DNA of 15,643 nt from CAYGWP01 sp964353455 (lineage in GTDB: Bacteria; Planctomycetota; Phycisphaerae; FEN-1346). Position 1 is the stretch's first letter; every line of letters starts with the position of its first letter. A program made the translations under genes and the position numbers. Positions 1 to 7,021 of the stretch are shown one piece after another. Location: positions 1-15,643 of the forward strand of contig CAYGWP010000528.1 in NCBI GenBank assembly GCA_964353455.1, read 5' to 3'. Below the pieces are notes generated by a model. The model was not told where the DNA came from. It did no database searches and saw only the letters and a list, made by a program, of their open reading frames with translations.

Positions 1-175
1 TGTGATACAAGCATTCTCGCGAGCCAATTCCCGCGTTCGTAAGTCCCTGTGGGCATCGAGGATAATGAGGGCGGAGTACCCCGCGTGATCGGCCCCGGCG
101 CGCCGGGAAAAAGGGGCGACGCAAGAAAATCGCCGAATTGACAACCAAAGCAGACAGAATTGACAAGAATCGCGC
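1..175. other. Non-coding left edge, no gene recognised
   Basis: I see no convincing coding region, RNA gene or mobile-element gene in this stretch. The only local structure is an exact 10-bp direct repeat, GAATTGACAA, at 135-144 and 157-166, one copy every 22 bp. Each copy contains a perfect TTGACA -35-like hexamer, but neither has a convincing -10 box at 16-18 bp, so I do not call a promoter. The gene to the left of the window is not visible. Confidence 0.5.
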
Positions 176-320
176 AAAAACCGATCAAGTTTCAGCAAGT
201 TTCGGCATGGTTCACGATTGCCGGCGAGAATCGCGCGGTGGGCAGTCCTGCCCACCGCGCGGCGGGCAAGACTGCCCGCCGCGCGATCGCCCTGAACCAT
301 GCCGGTTTTTAGCGAAACTT
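176..320. repeat. Nested inverted-repeat element with two GC palindromes
   Basis: Outer arms: AAGTTTC (197-203) pairs with GAAACTT (314-320), and GGCATGGTTCA (204-214) pairs exactly with TGAACCATGCC (293-303). AAAAACCG (176-183) is also complementary to CGGTTTTT (303-310), so an alternative pairing exists. Inside lie two near-contiguous palindromes. The first has 13-bp arms at 233-245 and 248-260 around a 2-nt centre; the second has 12-bp arms at 257-268 and 273-284 around AGAC. They share GCGC at 257-260. The arrangement resembles a compound palindromic intergenic element more than a simple terminator. An ORF reading through it has no protein-like composition. Confidence 0.8.
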
Positions 321-348
321 AGGGCATTCTGAGGCAGACTTTCGGGAT

Positions 349-388
349 GGAGGGACAAAGGGACGGAGGGACGAAGGCACGGAGGCGA
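349..388. repeat. 8-bp degenerate tandem repeat (GGAGGGAC type)
   Basis: Five consecutive 8-bp units can be read: GGAGGGAC, AAAGGGAC, GGAGGGAC, GAAGGCAC and GGAGGCGA. The block is purine-rich on the plus strand and lies just beyond the stop codon of the leftward metallophosphoesterase gene (418). It is not obviously a terminator because it has no stem. Similar short purine-tract arrays occur between genes in other environmental bacterial genomes, which is background knowledge and was not searched here. Confidence 0.7.
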
Positions 389-417
389 CGGCTAAACGGC
401 AAGGCTTGAAACCGCCT

Positions 418-1335
418 TTATTGAGCGGATATCTCGATAAGCGTGATCTCCGGCCTGCAGAAGAGCCGCACGGGCGGCAGGCCGCCTTCCATGCCGATGC
501 CGCGATTGACATACAGCCAGACCCCGTCCATCCGATGAAGGCCATTTCCGTAAAAGACGCCATCGCCGCGATCGATGCGTATGAGGGGCCCGATCAAGGG
601 AAGCGCCAACTGCCCTCCATGCGTATCTCCGGCGCACATGAGATCCGCGCCGGCGCTTGATGCCTCGGGCCATGCTGAAGGATAGTGATAAAGGAGGATT
701 TTGAAGGCGTCCGGCGGCGCCGCCGAGAAGATCCCGGCAATGGCCTGCGGATGCGTCAACGCCGCCCCGCCGATCCACACGTCATGCCCCTCGACGGCGA
801 AGCGCGCCGCCGTGCCATCCAGAGCCTTCACGCCGGTGCCCCCGAAAAGGTCGGTGTCGGCGAACCACCAGTCATCCCAGTTGCCCCGTACCGCAAAGGT
901 GGGGCATTGCTGCGCGATTCGGGTGAGGCATTCTTTGAAGTTGGTAAGACCATCGCGCGAATTGATGGCGTCGCCGGTAAAGACGACGATGTCGGGCCGG
1001 AGAGATTGGATCAACTCCGGCAGTCGCAATTCGAGCCTCGCTTTCGGGTCCGAATGCGTATCGCCGAATTGCACCAGCCGGAGGGGCCGCCCGCCCGGCC
1101 ATTTGGGCGTCTTGATCTGAACCCGCGCAATCTCCGGCCAATAGGGTTCGGCATAACAATCCACCACCAGGAGAATCATAAGGGCAAGATACAGGGCGCA
1201 TCCATAACGCAGAATGTGAATTTTGCGGGAGACGGCCCGCCTTCGGAAAAAAGCGTCGATCAGAATCACCGCGGAAACGAGGCAGGCGATACCGCCCGAC
1301 GCAAATACCAGATAAAATCGCCATGTCGATATCAT
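418..1335 (-). CDS. Membrane-anchored metallophosphoesterase, YkuE-like
   Basis: A predicted 305-residue calcineurin-like phosphoesterase with two N-terminal membrane segments (about residues 9-29 and 42-60) and a catalytic domain after residue 85. Visible motifs are GDTH (D92, H94), GD (D122), RGNWD (N152), LLYHYP (H217) and AGDTHGGQ (237-239 = DTH). A C-terminal RPEITLIEI block is typical of YkuE-like proteins. Family members hydrolyse phosphoester bonds using two metal ions; the substrate here is unknown. Two positions are unusual: the family GNH is GNW and GHTH is GDTH. I chose the ATG at 1335 because GGAGG lies 4 bases upstream and the protein then starts directly with the first hydrophobic segment. 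A longer in-frame start at 1413 would run back over the end of the upstream gene. The DUF1016 stop is 19 bp upstream, so the two genes are probably co-transcribed. Confidence 0.87.
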   Translation of the reverse strand: MISTWRFYLVFASGGIACLVSAVILIDAFFRRRAVSRKIHILRYGCALYLALMILLVVDCYAEPYWPEIARVQIKTPKWPGGRPLRLVQFGDTHSDPKARLELRLPELIQSLRPDIVVFTGDAINSRDGLTNFKECLTRIAQQCPTFAVRGNWDDWWFADTDLFGGTGVKALDGTAARFAVEGHDVWIGGAALTHPQAIAGIFSAAPPDAFKILLYHYPSAWPEASSAGADLMCAGDTHGGQLALPLIGPLIRIDRGDGVFYGNGLHRMDGVWLYVNRGIGMEGGLPPVRLFCRPEITLIEISAQ

Positions 1336-1354
1336 GAATCCTCCGAATAATGTT

Positions 1355-2455
1355 TCACAGAGCCTGCTCCCCGCTCGCATCGCGGCTACTGCGGCTGGCT
1401 TCAAGTCTGGCACGTGCCATGGCGATGGCCTCGTGGAGTTTCTTCTGGAGCACTGGCCGAGGAGGCAGTTCGGTCAGGTACGCTGCCACCCGGATGCCGG
1501 CATGATGCAGTTGCAGCAGTTCGATCTGTTCGTCGGACTTGCCGGCGCAGAGGATCAGGCCGAGGGGCGACTCTTCACCTTCCTGGCGGTCGTGGCTGTC
1601 GAGCCAACGAAGGTAGAGTTCCATCTGGCCCTTGTCGGCGGCCTGAAACTTGCCCAGTTTGAGGTCAATGGCCACCAGCCGGCGCAGGCGGCGGTGGAAG
1701 AACAGCAAGTCGATGTAGTAGTCATCGCCGTCGATGGTAATCCGTTTCTGGCGGGCGATAAATGAGAACCCCGCGCCCAGTTCGAGGACGAATGCTTCGA
1801 GTTCCCGAAGAATGGCAGCCTCCAGATCGGATTCGCTGTAGGTGTCCTTGAGGCCCAGGAAATCCAGGAAATACGGATCGCGGAAAACCATGTCCGGCGT
1901 CAGTCGGTCCTGCTCCCGCAGTTTGGCCAGTTCCTGACGGGCCAGCATGGCAGGCTTCTTTGACAGCGCCGTGCGTTCAAAGAGCATGCCATCGATCTTC
2001 TGACGTAGGGCGCGGACGCTCCAGCGCTCGACCCGGCACATCTGGGCGTAGAAGTCGCGTTGGAGAGGGTCGGACAGGTAGATGACGGCCAGCAGATGCG
2101 ACCACGTCAATTGTCTCGCCAGCGCCGAGACAATCTCGGTGTCGGGGAATGCCTCGGCAAAGCGGATCATGTGCCGCAGGGACTTCTCGGAGAAACCCTG
2201 CCCGTAATGCTCGACCAATTGTCGTGACACTGTTGAGACAATTTGCCGGCCATATTCGGCGCGCTGCTGACGCAGAATCTCGATGTGAATGCGGCGGCCC
2301 ACCTGCCAATGCAGCATCGTCAACGTGGTGTTGACGGTCTGGGCGACGCCGGCACGGGCCTGGTCGATAAGCAATCGCAGGTCGGCGACGAGCCGGTCAA
2401 CAACCGCACGGGGCGCGGGCACAAGGGCGGCGGATTGGGAGCGCTTACGAGCCAA
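1355..2455 (-). CDS. DUF1016 / YhcG-type PDDEXK nuclease domain protein
   Basis: A 366-residue protein matching the DUF1016 layout: an N-terminal helical domain (about 15-165, with LHWQVGRRI and LTWSHLLAVIYL blocks) and a C-terminal PDDEXK nuclease-like domain (about 185-345). Candidate catalytic residues are D249 in YYIDL, and D264 and K266 in AIDLKLGKF. A conserved GQMELYLRWL segment follows. Homologues are often found beside restriction-modification or other defence genes and are annotated as putative nucleases; the cellular role is poorly established. No methylase, specificity subunit or antitoxin is next to it here, so it is an orphan. The start is a TTG at 2455 preceded by AGGGAG at 7-base spacing, a good ribosome binding site. 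The gene lies 56 bp after hisI and 19 bp before the metallophosphoesterase gene, both on the same strand. Confidence 0.88.
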   Translation of the reverse strand: MARKRSQSAALVPAPRAVVDRLVADLRLLIDQARAGVAQTVNTTLTMLHWQVGRRIHIEILRQQRAEYGRQIVSTVSRQLVEHYGQGFSEKSLRHMIRFAEAFPDTEIVSALARQLTWSHLLAVIYLSDPLQRDFYAQMCRVERWSVRALRQKIDGMLFERTALSKKPAMLARQELAKLREQDRLTPDMVFRDPYFLDFLGLKDTYSESDLEAAILRELEAFVLELGAGFSFIARQKRITIDGDDYYIDLLFFHRRLRRLVAIDLKLGKFQAADKGQMELYLRWLDSHDRQEGEESPLGLILCAGKSDEQIELLQLHHAGIRVAAYLTELPPRPVLQKKLHEAIAMARARLEASRSSRDASGEQAL

Positions 2456-2511
2456 GGCCGGACTCCCTAATAATCCTTAAATCTTCACCGCCAGTCTCCG
2501 TCTGTCTTCCG

Positions 2512-2898
2512 TTACTTATGATACTTCTCCTTCGGGTCGAAGACCTTCACGCCGTCCTCGATGAGCGAGCCGACTTTCAAGACCCACGAGAAGCACGAGC
2601 GGTAGCCGGTGTGGCAGGCGGCGCCGCCGATTTGGTCGATCTTGAGGAGCAGCACGTCGCGGTCGCAGTCGGTGCGGAGTTCCTTCACCTTCTGGACATT
2701 GCCGCTCTCTTCGCCCTTGCGCCACAGTTTCTTGCGGCTGCGCGACCAATAGACGGCCTCGCCGGTCTGTAGGGTGAGGCGGAGGCTCTCGGCGTTCATC
2801 CAGGCGACCATGAGGACCTCGCCGGTGGCGGCATCCTGGGCGATCACGGGGATGAGGCCGCTTGAATCGAATTTCAGCACTCTAAGCAAGTCGTCCAT
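2512..2898 (-). CDS. hisI: Phosphoribosyl-AMP cyclohydrolase HisI
   Basis: Catalyses the third step of histidine synthesis, opening the purine ring of phosphoribosyl-AMP in the cytoplasm. The 128-residue product has the family signatures in order: LMVAWMN (29-35), YWSRSRKKLWRKGEESGN (50-67), the DCDRD metal-binding cluster (77-81) and ACHTGYRSCF (94-103) with the conserved cysteines C95 and C102. It is a stand-alone cyclohydrolase with no fused HisE domain. I prefer the ATG at 2898, which has AAAGG 7 bases upstream. The longer ATG at 2922 adds eight residues but has no Shine-Dalgarno sequence and abuts the inverted repeat. No other his gene is in the window, so the histidine genes are dispersed. 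The gene may be read together with the downstream DUF1016 gene. Confidence 0.95.
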   Translation of the reverse strand: MDDLLRVLKFDSSGLIPVIAQDAATGEVLMVAWMNAESLRLTLQTGEAVYWSRSRKKLWRKGEESGNVQKVKELRTDCDRDVLLLKIDQIGGAACHTGYRSCFSWVLKVGSLIEDGVKVFDPKEKYHK

Positions 2899-2922
2899 GT
2901 CGTAGCCTTTCTTCCGCTCCAT

Positions 2923-3036
2923 TTAACCGCAGAGACCGCAGAGACCGCAGAGAAAAAAGGCAAAGGCTTTTTCTTTGAAAAAAAGAAACAGCCGTTATGT
3001 TTTGTTCTCTGCGTTCTCTGCGCCCTCTGCGGTTAA
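2923..3036. repeat. Long inverted repeat of CAGAG-type 9-bp units
   Basis: Left arm 2923-2954 and right arm 3005-3036 are 32 bp each and complementary at 29 positions. Each arm is itself a tandem series of three roughly 9-bp units (ACCGCAGAG on the left, the complement CTCTGCGNN on the right), and both ends carry TTAA. The 50-bp centre is A/T- and purine-tract-rich, unlike the rest of the window. It sits between the recG stop and the hisI start, so it could end recG transcription, but the arms are too regular and the loop too long for an ordinary intrinsic terminator. Very similar CAGAG-unit inverted repeats occur between genes in many environmental bacteria, which suggests a small mobile or repeat family. 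Confidence 0.9.
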
Positions 3037-3044
3037 TCGAACTA

Positions 3045-5135
3045 TCAACCAACATCAATTAGACGAATCGTATCGGCAAACCGTTTTACCAGCGCCCGGC
3101 GGATCGGCTTCGATTCGGGCTTCGTCAGGCCCGGGTCCTTCTGGATCCACACGAACGCCTCGTTCCGCGCGAGCCTCAGCAGGTCATAATCCTCGATCAC
3201 GTTGCCGATCATGAGTTCCGGCATCCCGTGCTGGCGAGTGCCGAAGAACTCCCCCGGGCCGCGCAGCCTGAGGTCCTCCTCGGCGATGCGGAACCCGTCG
3301 GTCGTCTCGCACATCACCTGGATTCGCCGCTCGGCCTCCGGCGTCTCCGGGTCGGCCATGAGGATGCACGTGCTCTTGGCGGCCCCGCGGCCGATCCGCC
3401 CGCGCAACTGGTGCAACTGGGCCAGGCCGAACCGCTCCGCATGTTCCACCATCATAACGGTTGCGTTCGGCACGTCCACCCCCACCTCGATGACGACGGT
3501 CGAGACGAGGACCTTGATCTCGCCGCGGCGGAACCGGTCCATCACCTCGTCCTTCTCCTCCGGCTTCATGCGGCCGTGGAGGAGGCCGACGCGGTAGTCG
3601 GGGAAGACCTCGTCGGCCAGCCGCTCGGCCTCCTGGGTTGCGGCCATGAGTTCGGACTTCGCGTTTTCCTCGACGAGCGGATAGACGACGAACGCCTGAC
3701 GCCCGGCCAGGAGCTCCTTGCGGATGAACGTGTGCGCCTTGCGGCGCCCGCCCGGCGGCGCCCACCACGTCTCGATGGGCGTGCGGCCGGGTGGCATCTC
3801 GTCGATTGTCGATACGTCAAGGTCGCCGAAGACCGTCAGCGCCAGCGTCCGCGGAATGGGCGTGGCGCTCATCACGAGGTAATGCGGCTGGAGGTCCGGG
3901 TTGTCGGCGGCCGGCTGCCACTTCACCTCGGCCCGCTGGAGGACGCCGAACTTGTGCTGCTCGTCCACCACCACCACGCCCAGTCGCGCAAACGCCACGT
4001 CCTCCTGGATGAGGGCGTGCGTGCCGATGACGATGTCGGCGTCGCCGTGCCGGATGCGCCGGAGCATCCTCCTCCGCTCAGCCGCCGGCAGGCCGCCCAC
4101 CAGCAGCGCCCACCGCACGCGGCTGCCAACCAGATATTTCTCTACGTTGTGGAAATGCTGCGCGGCGAGGATTTCGGTCGGGGCCATGATGGCCGCCTGG
4201 TACCCGGCCGCAACCGCCGCAAGGGCGGCGTAGAGGGCGACGGCCGTCTTGCCGCAGCCCACATCGCCCTGGAGGAGGCGGGTCATCGGCCTGTCGCGTG
4301 CCAGGTCGCCCCGGATCTCGGCGATCGCGCGGTCCTGGGCGCCCGTGAAGGTGTACGGAAACCGCGCGCGGATCCGCGCATCGACCTTGTCAGGCACCGG
4401 GATCGGCGGCGCGTTGTGCGATGATAGTGCGCTCCGCCTCCTGAGCGCTACCGCCAATTCCATCAGGAAGAACTCGCCGAACACGAGCCGCCGCCGTGCC
4501 TTGCCGACATCATCCAGCGACTGCGGCCGGTGGATGAGGCGCAGGGCCTCCGGCAGCGGCGCGAGCATGAGGCGCTGCCTCATCTCTTCGGGCAGCGTTT
4601 CCTTCGCCAGAGGGAGGCCGATGCGCAGGGCCTCCTCAGCCATCTTGACGAGGCCCGCCTGCTGGAGACCCTCGGTCGCGGGGTACTCGACGAGGATGCG
4701 GTCGTCCGCCTGAGGCGGACCGCCCTCGGGTATCCGCTCGAACTTCGGGTGCTGCATCTGGAGGTGGCGGCGGTACTCGCCCACACGTCCGTAAAAGAGG
4801 TACTCCGCGCCGGTCTGGAGGCTCCTGACGAGGAACCGGGCGTGGAACCAGATGATGCGCATGGTGCCGGTGTCGTCCTGGATCATCGCTTCGAGGCGTT
4901 CGCCCCAGCGGGGGGACCGCATTTCGAGGATTCGCCCGCGGACGGCCTGCTCGCGGCCGGGTTGCACTTGAGCGATTGGCACGACGCGGCCGCGGTCGAT
5001 GTACTTGCGGGGGAAGAACTGGAGCGCATCGCCGATCGTGCGGACGCCGATCCTGGCGAGGAGTTCCGCCCGTCGCGGGCCGACGCCCTTCAGGTACTGG
5101 ACGCTGTCGCCGAGTTTTGGCGCCGACTGGCTCAT
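3045..5135 (-). CDS. recG: ATP-dependent DNA helicase RecG
   Basis: RecG remodels stalled replication forks and branched DNA. At 696 residues it is close to the usual size of about 690. The N-terminal wedge/OB region (about 1-160) carries the KGVGPRRAELLARIG helix-hairpin-helix-like block and RGRILEMRSPRWGERLEAMIQD. The helicase motifs follow: Walker A GDVGCGKT (290-297), the Walker B variant DEQH (391-394), SATPIPRT (423-430), LLHGRMKP (518-525) and motif VI QLRGRIGRG (576-584). The RecG-typical C-terminal GEFFGTRQHG block is at 628-637. No motif is damaged. The ATG at 5135 fits the family start, though I see no strong ribosome binding site. The gene faces away from the redoxin gene across a 155-bp divergent region and is followed by the CAGAG-type inverted repeat. 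Confidence 0.97.
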   Translation of the reverse strand: MSQSAPKLGDSVQYLKGVGPRRAELLARIGVRTIGDALQFFPRKYIDRGRVVPIAQVQPGREQAVRGRILEMRSPRWGERLEAMIQDDTGTMRIIWFHARFLVRSLQTGAEYLFYGRVGEYRRHLQMQHPKFERIPEGGPPQADDRILVEYPATEGLQQAGLVKMAEEALRIGLPLAKETLPEEMRQRLMLAPLPEALRLIHRPQSLDDVGKARRRLVFGEFFLMELAVALRRRSALSSHNAPPIPVPDKVDARIRARFPYTFTGAQDRAIAEIRGDLARDRPMTRLLQGDVGCGKTAVALYAALAAVAAGYQAAIMAPTEILAAQHFHNVEKYLVGSRVRWALLVGGLPAAERRRMLRRIRHGDADIVIGTHALIQEDVAFARLGVVVVDEQHKFGVLQRAEVKWQPAADNPDLQPHYLVMSATPIPRTLALTVFGDLDVSTIDEMPPGRTPIETWWAPPGGRRKAHTFIRKELLAGRQAFVVYPLVEENAKSELMAATQEAERLADEVFPDYRVGLLHGRMKPEEKDEVMDRFRRGEIKVLVSTVVIEVGVDVPNATVMMVEHAERFGLAQLHQLRGRIGRGAAKSTCILMADPETPEAERRIQVMCETTDGFRIAEEDLRLRGPGEFFGTRQHGMPELMIGNVIEDYDLLRLARNEAFVWIQKDPGLTKPESKPIRRALVKRFADTIRLIDVG

Positions 5136-5194
5136 GGATGGCCGTTCGCAAGTGTTCGTGCCGGCCGAAAGTAACCGACGGCGCGGCCGAGGTC

Positions 5195-5248
5195 AAGCGC
5201 GTGACAATGCCACCCGGCCGGTTTTTAGCCGCGACCCATCGGGTCGCG
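5195..5248. repeat. Fragment of intergenic repeat plus 8-bp hairpin
   Basis: Three structures lie in the recG/redoxin divergent region. Bases 5195-5215 match 10776-10796 (one arm of the 19-bp hairpin near the endonuclease III gene) at 20 of 21 positions. Bases 5217-5229, GCCGGTTTTTAGC, are identical to 301-313 in the left-edge element. CGCGACCC (5230-5237) and GGGTCGCG (5241-5248) form an 8-bp stem around ATC. The last hairpin lies about 40 bp upstream of the redoxin start and could be an operator or just part of the repeat. I could not identify convincing -35/-10 boxes for either divergent gene. Confidence 0.75.
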
Positions 5249-5290
5249 CGTGGTAAACTCTAGGTTCAATCTTGGCGGAGGATAGCGATC

Positions 5291-6415
5291 ATGCCTCGAA
5301 CTCTTTGCCGCGCGCTTGTACCTGTCGCAGGAATCATCGGCCTTGTGTTGGCTTGCCCGGCGCTCCTGGCCCAGGCGACGCTGGAGATCGGCAGCCCTGC
5401 GCCGGATTTCAGTCTGCCGGGCGTGGATGGCAAGACGTACTCCCTGGCGGACTTCCGCGATGCCGACATCCTGGTGATCGTCTTCACGTGCAACCACTGT
5501 CCCACGGCCCAGGCGTACGAGGACCGCGTCAAGCAGTTGGCGGCCGACTACAAGGACAAGAAGGTCGCGCTTGTGGCCATCTCGCCGAACGACCCCGAGG
5601 CGGTGCAACTGGGCGAACTCGGCTACAGCGATGTGGGCGACTCGCTGGACGAGATGAAGGTCCGCGCTCGCGACAAGGGCTTCGCCTTCCCGTACCTATA
5701 TGACGGCGGCGACCAGAAGGTGACGCGGGCGTACGGCCCCATCGCCACGCCGCATGTCTTCATCTTCGATCGAGCGCGGAAACTGCGGTACGTCGGCCGC
5801 GTGGATGATTCCGAGAAGCCCGACCGGGTGACGTCGCCGGATGCTCGGAACGCCATAGAGGCCCTGCTGGCCGGGCGGCCGGTGCCCGCCGAGAAGACCA
5901 GGGCGTTCGGGTGCTCGGTCAAGTGGGCGAGCAAACGCGAGGCGGCGAAGAAGGCCCTCGAGGCGCGGGCGCAGGAAGAGGTCAAACTCGCCGTCCTCGA
6001 CGAGAAGGGCGTCCGGGACCTGGCGCGGAACGATGGCAAGAACCTGCGGCTGATCGCCGCGTGGGCGACCTCGTGCGGCCCGAGCGCCGCCCAACTCGCG
6101 GAGTTCGCGAACATGAGCCGCATGTACCGGAAGCGGGGCTTCGAACTCGTCACCATCTCGGCCGATGCCCCCGGCGACAGGGACAAGGCCCTGGCGGCAC
6201 TGAAGGCTGGAATGGTCTCGGCGACGAATTATCTTTTAGACGGCGGCGACCAATCGAAATTACTAAGCGCTATTGATGAGAAGTCGTCCGGCACGCTGCC
6301 GCACACGGTCCTGGTTGCGCCCGGCGGCAAGGTCCTATATGGCAAATCCGGCCCTATCGACCCGCTGGAACTCCGGAAGGCGATCGTCGGATTCCTGGGT
6401 CGGACCTACAAGTAG
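5291..6415 (+). CDS. Exported two-domain redoxin (AhpC/TSA-thioredoxin fold)
   Basis: A 374-residue protein with an N-terminal signal (hydrophobic 8-26, probable cleavage after AQA at 27-29; a weak lipobox-like VLAC at 19-22 makes lipoprotein processing a lesser possibility). Two thioredoxin-fold domains follow. Domain 1 (about 31-195) has GSPAPDFSLPGVDG, the CNHC redox motif (C67, C70) and a probable cis-proline in ATPH (152-155). Domain 2 (about 230-370) has WATSCGPS at 258-265, so the nucleophilic cysteine C262 is kept but the resolving position is S265; its cis-proline is in TLPHT. It probably acts as a thiol-disulfide or peroxide-type redox protein outside the cytoplasm; the partner is unknown. 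GGAGG lies 9 bases before the ATG. The gene stands alone and converges on the universal stress gene with an 11-bp gap. Confidence 0.85.
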   Translation: MPRTLCRALVPVAGIIGLVLACPALLAQATLEIGSPAPDFSLPGVDGKTYSLADFRDADILVIVFTCNHCPTAQAYEDRVKQLAADYKDKKVALVAISPNDPEAVQLGELGYSDVGDSLDEMKVRARDKGFAFPYLYDGGDQKVTRAYGPIATPHVFIFDRARKLRYVGRVDDSEKPDRVTSPDARNAIEALLAGRPVPAEKTRAFGCSVKWASKREAAKKALEARAQEEVKLAVLDEKGVRDLARNDGKNLRLIAAWATSCGPSAAQLAEFANMSRMYRKRGFELVTISADAPGDRDKALAALKAGMVSATNYLLDGGDQSKLLSAIDEKSSGTLPHTVLVAPGGKVLYGKSGPIDPLELRKAIVGFLGRTYK

Positions 6416-6426
6416 ATCGCGCCGCC

Positions 6427-6897
6427 TTACGGCATGACGAAGTCCCGCTCATCGCGCTTCACGACTAGCACGGGGCAGGGGGCCTTGCGGATCACTTTCT
6501 CGGCCACGCTGCCGAAGAGGGCGTGCTTGACGCCCGTCCGGCCGTGCGTCGCGATCACCATGAGGTCGATCTGGTTGTCGCGGGCGTAGCGGACGATCTC
6601 GACGAACGCGCGGCCTTCCAGGAACGCGCTCTTGACGGTCACGCCCGGCAGGTTCTTGGCGATGAACTGCTCGAGGTTCTTGCGGGCTTCCTGTCGGACC
6701 TGCTCTATGAACTGCTCGCTGGGGCCGGTCATGTAGTACGCGGATGTGGCCAGCAGGTCGGCCGGGATGTCCGAGACGTGCAGGCAGTGCACCTCCTCGA
6801 CCTGGAACCGTTTGGCGAGTTCGAGGGCGTACTTGGCGGCCCGCTCGCTGTGGTCCGAGAAATCCGTCGGAACGAGGATTCTCTTGAGTTGGATCAT
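6427..6897 (-). CDS. Universal stress protein, UspA family
   Basis: A 156-residue single-domain cytoplasmic Usp. The N-terminal strand with ILVPTDFS (7-14) supplies the nucleotide-contacting aspartate D12. The C-terminal ATP-loop reads ATHG followed by nine residues and GS (116-130), ending with CPVLVV (141-146). This fits the ATP-binding G-2x-G-9x-G(S/T) pattern except that the first glycine is alanine, a tolerated variant. Usp proteins support survival under starvation and other stresses; the specific role here cannot be read from sequence. The ATG at 6897 has an AGGGAG ribosome site 8 bases upstream. The gene is monocistronic: a terminator for the preceding glycosyltransferase lies upstream and the convergent redoxin gene lies downstream. 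Confidence 0.95.
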   Translation of the reverse strand: MIQLKRILVPTDFSDHSERAAKYALELAKRFQVEEVHCLHVSDIPADLLATSAYYMTGPSEQFIEQVRQEARKNLEQFIAKNLPGVTVKSAFLEGRAFVEIVRYARDNQIDLMVIATHGRTGVKHALFGSVAEKVIRKAPCPVLVVKRDERDFVMP

Positions 6898-6957
6898 GGT
6901 CTGTCTCCCTTTTCCGACTGCCGTTACGGGTTCAGTTGCGGATGCCTCTCTCTCTTC

Positions 6958-6986
6958 ATTGTACCCGGCGGACCCCGCAGGAAAAA
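6958..6986 (-). promoter_or_regulatory. Possible promoter of the universal stress gene
   Basis: On the minus strand a TACAAT -10-like box (6958-6963, 5 of 6 to consensus) lies about 60 bp upstream of the usp start. The hexamer 17 bp further upstream (6981-6986, TTTTTC) matches -35 poorly and overlaps the terminator U-tract, so the call rests on the -10 box and position alone. Confidence 0.3.
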
Positions 6987-7009
6987 GCGGGCCGGGGCGC
7001 GCCCCGGCC
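6982..7009 (-). terminator. Intrinsic terminator after the glycosyltransferase gene
   Basis: Read on the minus strand, the 20-bp palindrome GGCCGGGGCGCGCCCCGGCC (6990-7009) forms an 8-bp GC stem with a CGCG loop. It is followed after three bases by a run of five T (6986-6982). It begins 12 bp after the stop codon of the leftward glycosyltransferase gene. This is the only classic stem plus T-tract terminator I recognise in the window. Confidence 0.85.
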
Positions 7010-7021
7010 TGTGTTGATGCG

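Noticed and set aside
138..332. A 64-codon frame at the left edge with CPPRGGQ-like repeats
   Set aside because: The repeats are the translation of the GC palindromes; there is no ribosome binding site and the start would be TTG within a direct repeat.
3228..4424. A 398-codon plus-strand frame opposite recG
   Set aside because: It is an antisense shadow of recG, whose helicase motifs are intact. The translation is rich in Arg/His/Leu with no domain.
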